25,519 nt of DNA from JAJTFW01 sp964534995 (GTDB taxonomy: Bacteria; Bacteroidota; Bacteroidia; AKYH767-A; OLB10): NCBI GenBank assembly GCA_964534995.1, contig CAZHSC010000050.1:1-25519 (forward strand). Reading direction: 5' to 3'. Below the pieces are notes generated by a model. It saw only the letters and a list, made by a program, of their open reading frames with translations, did not search any database and was not told the origin of the DNA. Each line of letters opens with the position of its first letter. Position 1 is the first letter of the stretch. A program made the position numbers and the translations under genes. Positions 23,281 through 25,519 of this stretch are shown here, one piece after another.

Positions 23281-25116
23281 TCAGGGATTGGCCATCGCTT
23301 TAACACCGGCCAGTGAATTAACTTTTAAAAGATTATAGAGTATCCCCGGTCTTTCAGCATATAATTCGGCATGATTAAAACGCCTGTGAACAGCGGTCCT
23401 TCTTACCAGTCCGTATAAAAACACATAAGGTTGTTCTTCATAAATCAACTGTTGCAGTCGAAATTCCATGGCATTTCTTACACTGTCATTCATGGTGACT
23501 GAGATACTATCTATCAAACGGTCAGATTCATCGTTACCAAAACCGGTAAAATTCAGGCCAAGGTTTTTCCAGCTTTTCACGGACCAAAGCTGGCTATAAT
23601 CCTCCGGCAATGCGGATGAATTCCAAGAACCCATAATCATATCAAAATCGTGACCTGTTCCCTTTTCAAGCCATACATTCAGGTCAACTGCCGATAAATA
23701 TAATTTTATCCCTGCCCTTTGCATGGATTCGGAAATCATCAGCGCCATCTCCCGCCACTCGGGTACAGCCGACATATACAGTAACTCGAGCTCCAACCAA
23801 TGAATTTTTCCATTTTCCTCCTTATAACGTAATCCCTTTTTAATATCCATTTTCCATCCGGCCTGGTCCAGCAATGCATTGGCCGCTGCAAGGTCATAGG
23901 GCAACAACGGTAGTGAAGAATTGCAGGATGGTTTCATGAATGTAACCGGGCCACTTACCCTTTTGTTAACTCCTTTATTCACCACTTTAATGATGTCATC
24001 AACGGGCGTAATTAAGGCCAGTGATTTCCTGACGGAAAGATCCTTTAATGCTACACTCCTGTTTTTTTCATCGGGTCTCATATTGAGTCCAATGAAGGTA
24101 TAACCATATATATCGACAAATCGGGAATGATAATTCCTGTTAAAAGAAGAATCCTCTTTCAGTTTCAGCAATGTTCTTGCGCTCATGGAAGTAGACGCGT
24201 CGAACTCCTGTTTCATAAAGCCCAGTTCCAGGGTTACCGCGTCGGCATTCATTTTAAAAATTATTTTTTCCGGTTCGCTTTTCTCAGCATAGTGAAGCGA
24301 ATTATCCGTCCAGTGATTGGCTTTTTTGCGGAGTTCAATAAACTGCCCTTGTTGCCAGACATTTACCTTATAGGGGCCAAGACCAGAAATTTTTGAAGGG
24401 TCGAATCCATTGGCCGGTGCATTGAAATCATTTGCCCACGCAACCAGGTTTTTAAAATCACCGGCATGAAAAGAAGTGTCGTTGAACTGGGCAAAACTGA
24501 AATTATCCAGTACAGCATCCGGATCATAAAGCGCGCGTTGAATAATCGGATAATCCGCCCAAAGGGCCAGGTTCTGCACATACACTTTTTTCATCTTAAT
24601 CTTTACCCTGTCAGGTTGGCCTTGCACCTTTTCTGCTTTATCCACCAAATCGAAATAAGGTTTAAAGCCTGAATTATCCGTGAGTGGACATTTGGCCGCT
24701 TTAATAGTAAAAATCACATCTTCGGCACTCAGTTTTGAGCCATTATCCCAGCGTACATCATCCCGCAATTCAAATATCAGTTCCAACTGGTCTGCTGACA
24801 ATTCAGGAAGACGTTTGGCTATTCCCGGCTCCAGGCTTCCTGTACGCAAATCCACTCGTAGAAGACCTGCATGCAGATAAAGAAACAGTTCAGCCCGGGT
24901 TTGTGAATTGCCATTTGCAGGATGCAAATTATCCGGCTCGGTCATTTCATGTACCATCACAACCGGTTCCTTCGACCAGTCATCATACCATACTTCACTG
25001 GCAGGCAATTTTATATAAGGCAGGTTTTCTACCGATATTTCCTTCTTACTTTTTTCCTTACAAGCAGCCATGGCTACTACGAAAATCAAGAAGAGCGCAG
25101 GTTTACATTTTTTCAT
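23281..25116 (-). CDS. Peptide-type ABC transporter solute-binding lipoprotein (SBP family 5)
   Basis: Extracytoplasmic solute-binding protein of the peptide/nickel family 5 (DppA/OppA type), 611 aa. A lipoprotein signal ends AMAAC with the predicted lipidated cysteine at residue 19, so it is tethered to a membrane. Family patterns are visible: EPDNLHPANGNSQTRAELF, LEPGIAKRLPEL, ELRDDVRWDNGSKLSAEDVIFTIK, the SGLGPYKV turn, the L-x-x-L-D-x-A-G-W motif before the C-terminal lobe and FDMIMGSW near the end. The likely ligand is a peptide, but it cannot be named. ATG 25116 gives a standard MKK signal start; ATG 25140 adds eight residues and is possible. The operon promoter lies at 25241-25270, giving a leader of more than 100 nt. 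Confidence 0.9.
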   Translation of the reverse strand: MKKCKPALFLIFVVAMAACKEKSKKEISVENLPYIKLPASEVWYDDWSKEPVVMVHEMTEPDNLHPANGNSQTRAELFLYLHAGLLRVDLRTGSLEPGIAKRLPELSADQLELIFELRDDVRWDNGSKLSAEDVIFTIKAAKCPLTDNSGFKPYFDLVDKAEKVQGQPDRVKIKMKKVYVQNLALWADYPIIQRALYDPDAVLDNFSFAQFNDTSFHAGDFKNLVAWANDFNAPANGFDPSKISGLGPYKVNVWQQGQFIELRKKANHWTDNSLHYAEKSEPEKIIFKMNADAVTLELGFMKQEFDASTSMSARTLLKLKEDSSFNRNYHSRFVDIYGYTFIGLNMRPDEKNRSVALKDLSVRKSLALITPVDDIIKVVNKGVNKRVSGPVTFMKPSCNSSLPLLPYDLAAANALLDQAGWKMDIKKGLRYKEENGKIHWLELELLYMSAVPEWREMALMISESMQRAGIKLYLSAVDLNVWLEKGTGHDFDMIMGSWNSSALPEDYSQLWSVKSWKNLGLNFTGFGNDESDRLIDSISVTMNDSVRNAMEFRLQQLIYEEQPYVFLYGLVRRTAVHRRFNHAELYAERPGILYNLLKVNSLAGVKAMANP

Positions 25117-25240
25117 AGCAGACAAATTATCAGACTTCATTGAAATTCATGAATCAGCATCCATCCTGGTAGATTCAATGAGAAATTGCACTTTTTCAAT
25201 ACAATAAACCATTAACATAAGTCCCATGTATCTTTAATGA

Positions 25241-25270
25241 CAAAGATAAAATCAAGTTCCGGTCATCAAA
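25241..25270 (-). promoter_or_regulatory. Promoter of the ABC importer operon
   Basis: Minus-strand TTTG (25267-25270) is followed by 18 nt and TATCTTTG (25241-25248), which fits the Bacteroidota consensus closely. The predicted start is near 25235, leaving a leader of about 95-120 nt. Confidence 0.6.
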
Positions 25271-25282
25271 ATACAAATAAGG

Positions 25283-25313
25283 TTTGGAAGGATATACAGT
25301 TTCACTAAATTTG
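25283..25313 (+). promoter_or_regulatory. Promoter of the tRNA-Ser gene
   Basis: TTTG (25283-25286), 19 nt and TAAATTTG (25306-25313) form a perfect TTTG-N19-TAnnTTTG element. It ends 8 nt before the tRNA. It is back to back with the ABC-operon promoter, with 12 nt between the two -33 elements. Confidence 0.7.
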
Positions 25314-25321
25314 CAGGCGCC

Positions 25322-25408
25322 GGTGAGGTGCCTGAGAGGCCGAAAGGAACAGTTTGCTAAACTGTCGTACGGGTAACCGTACCGAGGGTTCGAATCCCTC
25401 CCTCACCG
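25322..25408 (+). tRNA. tRNA-Ser(GCU)
   Basis: An 87-nt cloverleaf. Acceptor stem GGTGAGG (25322-25328) pairs with CCTCACC (25401-25407), with G as discriminator. The D stem is CCT/AGG. The anticodon stem ACAGT/ACTGT encloses TTGCTAA, so the anticodon is GCT (25356-25358), reading AGC/AGU serine codons. A long variable arm (GTACGG-GTAA-CCGTAC) is characteristic of serine tRNAs, and the T arm is GAGGG-TTCGAAT-CCCTC. The 3' CCA is not encoded. Confidence 0.97.
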
Positions 25409-25420
25409 CAAATTCAATAC

Positions 25421-25443
25421 AATGCCCCGCAAGGGGCATTTTT
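25421..25443 (+). terminator. Intrinsic terminator after tRNA-Ser
   Basis: AATGCCCC and GGGGCATT pair perfectly over 8 bp around a GCAA tetraloop, followed directly by a short T-run. It starts 12 nt after the tRNA end. Confidence 0.85.
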
Positions 25444-25494
25444 CATTTCACGGCAGAGCCCAGATTGCTGGAGTGAATGCAGTGAAATGAAAAA
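25439..25494. repeat. 13-bp inverted repeat downstream of the tRNA
   Basis: TTTTTCATTTCAC (25439-25451) and GTGAAATGAAAAA (25482-25494) are perfect reverse complements with a 30-nt spacer. They share bases with the terminator tail. A second small hairpin GGCAC-GAA-GTGCC follows at 25500-25512. The area looks like a dispersed repeat or the beginning of accessory sequence and runs out of the window. Confidence 0.55.
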
Positions 25495-25519
25495 GGTCAG
25501 GCACGAAGTGCCCGCATTG

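Overview
The window looks like chromosomal DNA from a member of the Bacteroidota, probably near Chitinophagales/Sphingobacteriales. This is inferred from protein character (SucC, DnaA, TnaA), from very weak Shine-Dalgarno signals, and from promoter-like elements that fit the Bacteroidota sigma consensus (TTTG, about 19 nt, TAnnTTTG). No 16S or other decisive marker is present. Most of the window is housekeeping sequence at high coding density. There is no phage, transposase, CRISPR array or defence locus.

Layout. Positions 1-437 are non-coding and rich in hairpins, and look like a dispersed repeat. Next come sucC (-) and prmC (-). A tightly packed plus-strand group follows, divergent from prmC: ribD, an EamA-type transporter, yigZ and an M42-like peptidase, with 4-nt, 0-nt and 14-nt junctions. 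A convergent YbgC-type thioesterase (-) separates it from an overlapping pair (+) that encodes a 5'-nucleotidase split into two polypeptides in reversed order: a substrate-domain lipoprotein, then a Tat-type metallophosphatase. dnaA (+), a clear terminator and a low-molecular-weight tyrosine phosphatase (+) follow, then a membrane-anchored TPR protein with ribH (+). A large periplasmic-TPR hybrid histidine kinase (-) converges on ribH, and a small secreted protein that may resemble the GldM C-terminal domain (+) diverges from the kinase.

The right half is mostly minus strand: an nrdJ-queD operon (B12-dependent ribonucleotide reductase, 6-carboxytetrahydropterin synthase), a tryptophanase gene interrupted by a 10-N assembly gap, and a peptide-type ABC importer operon (solute-binding lipoprotein, DppB-like and DppC-like permeases, no ATPase gene in the window). 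A tRNA-Ser(GCU) gene with a well-formed promoter and terminator lies at the right edge, divergent from the ABC operon.

Functional themes: central metabolism (sucC), translation (prmC, tRNA-Ser), riboflavin synthesis split over two loci (ribD, ribH), nucleotide metabolism (split 5'-nucleotidase, nrdJ), replication initiation (dnaA), tryptophan catabolism (tnaA) and peptide uptake. No previously undescribed system is evident. The oddities most worth a look are the reversed split 5'-nucleotidase, the ABC permeases with large insertions (two apparent extra membrane helices in DppC), a 22-bp perfect palindrome between tnaA and nrdJ, and the repeat-like left end.
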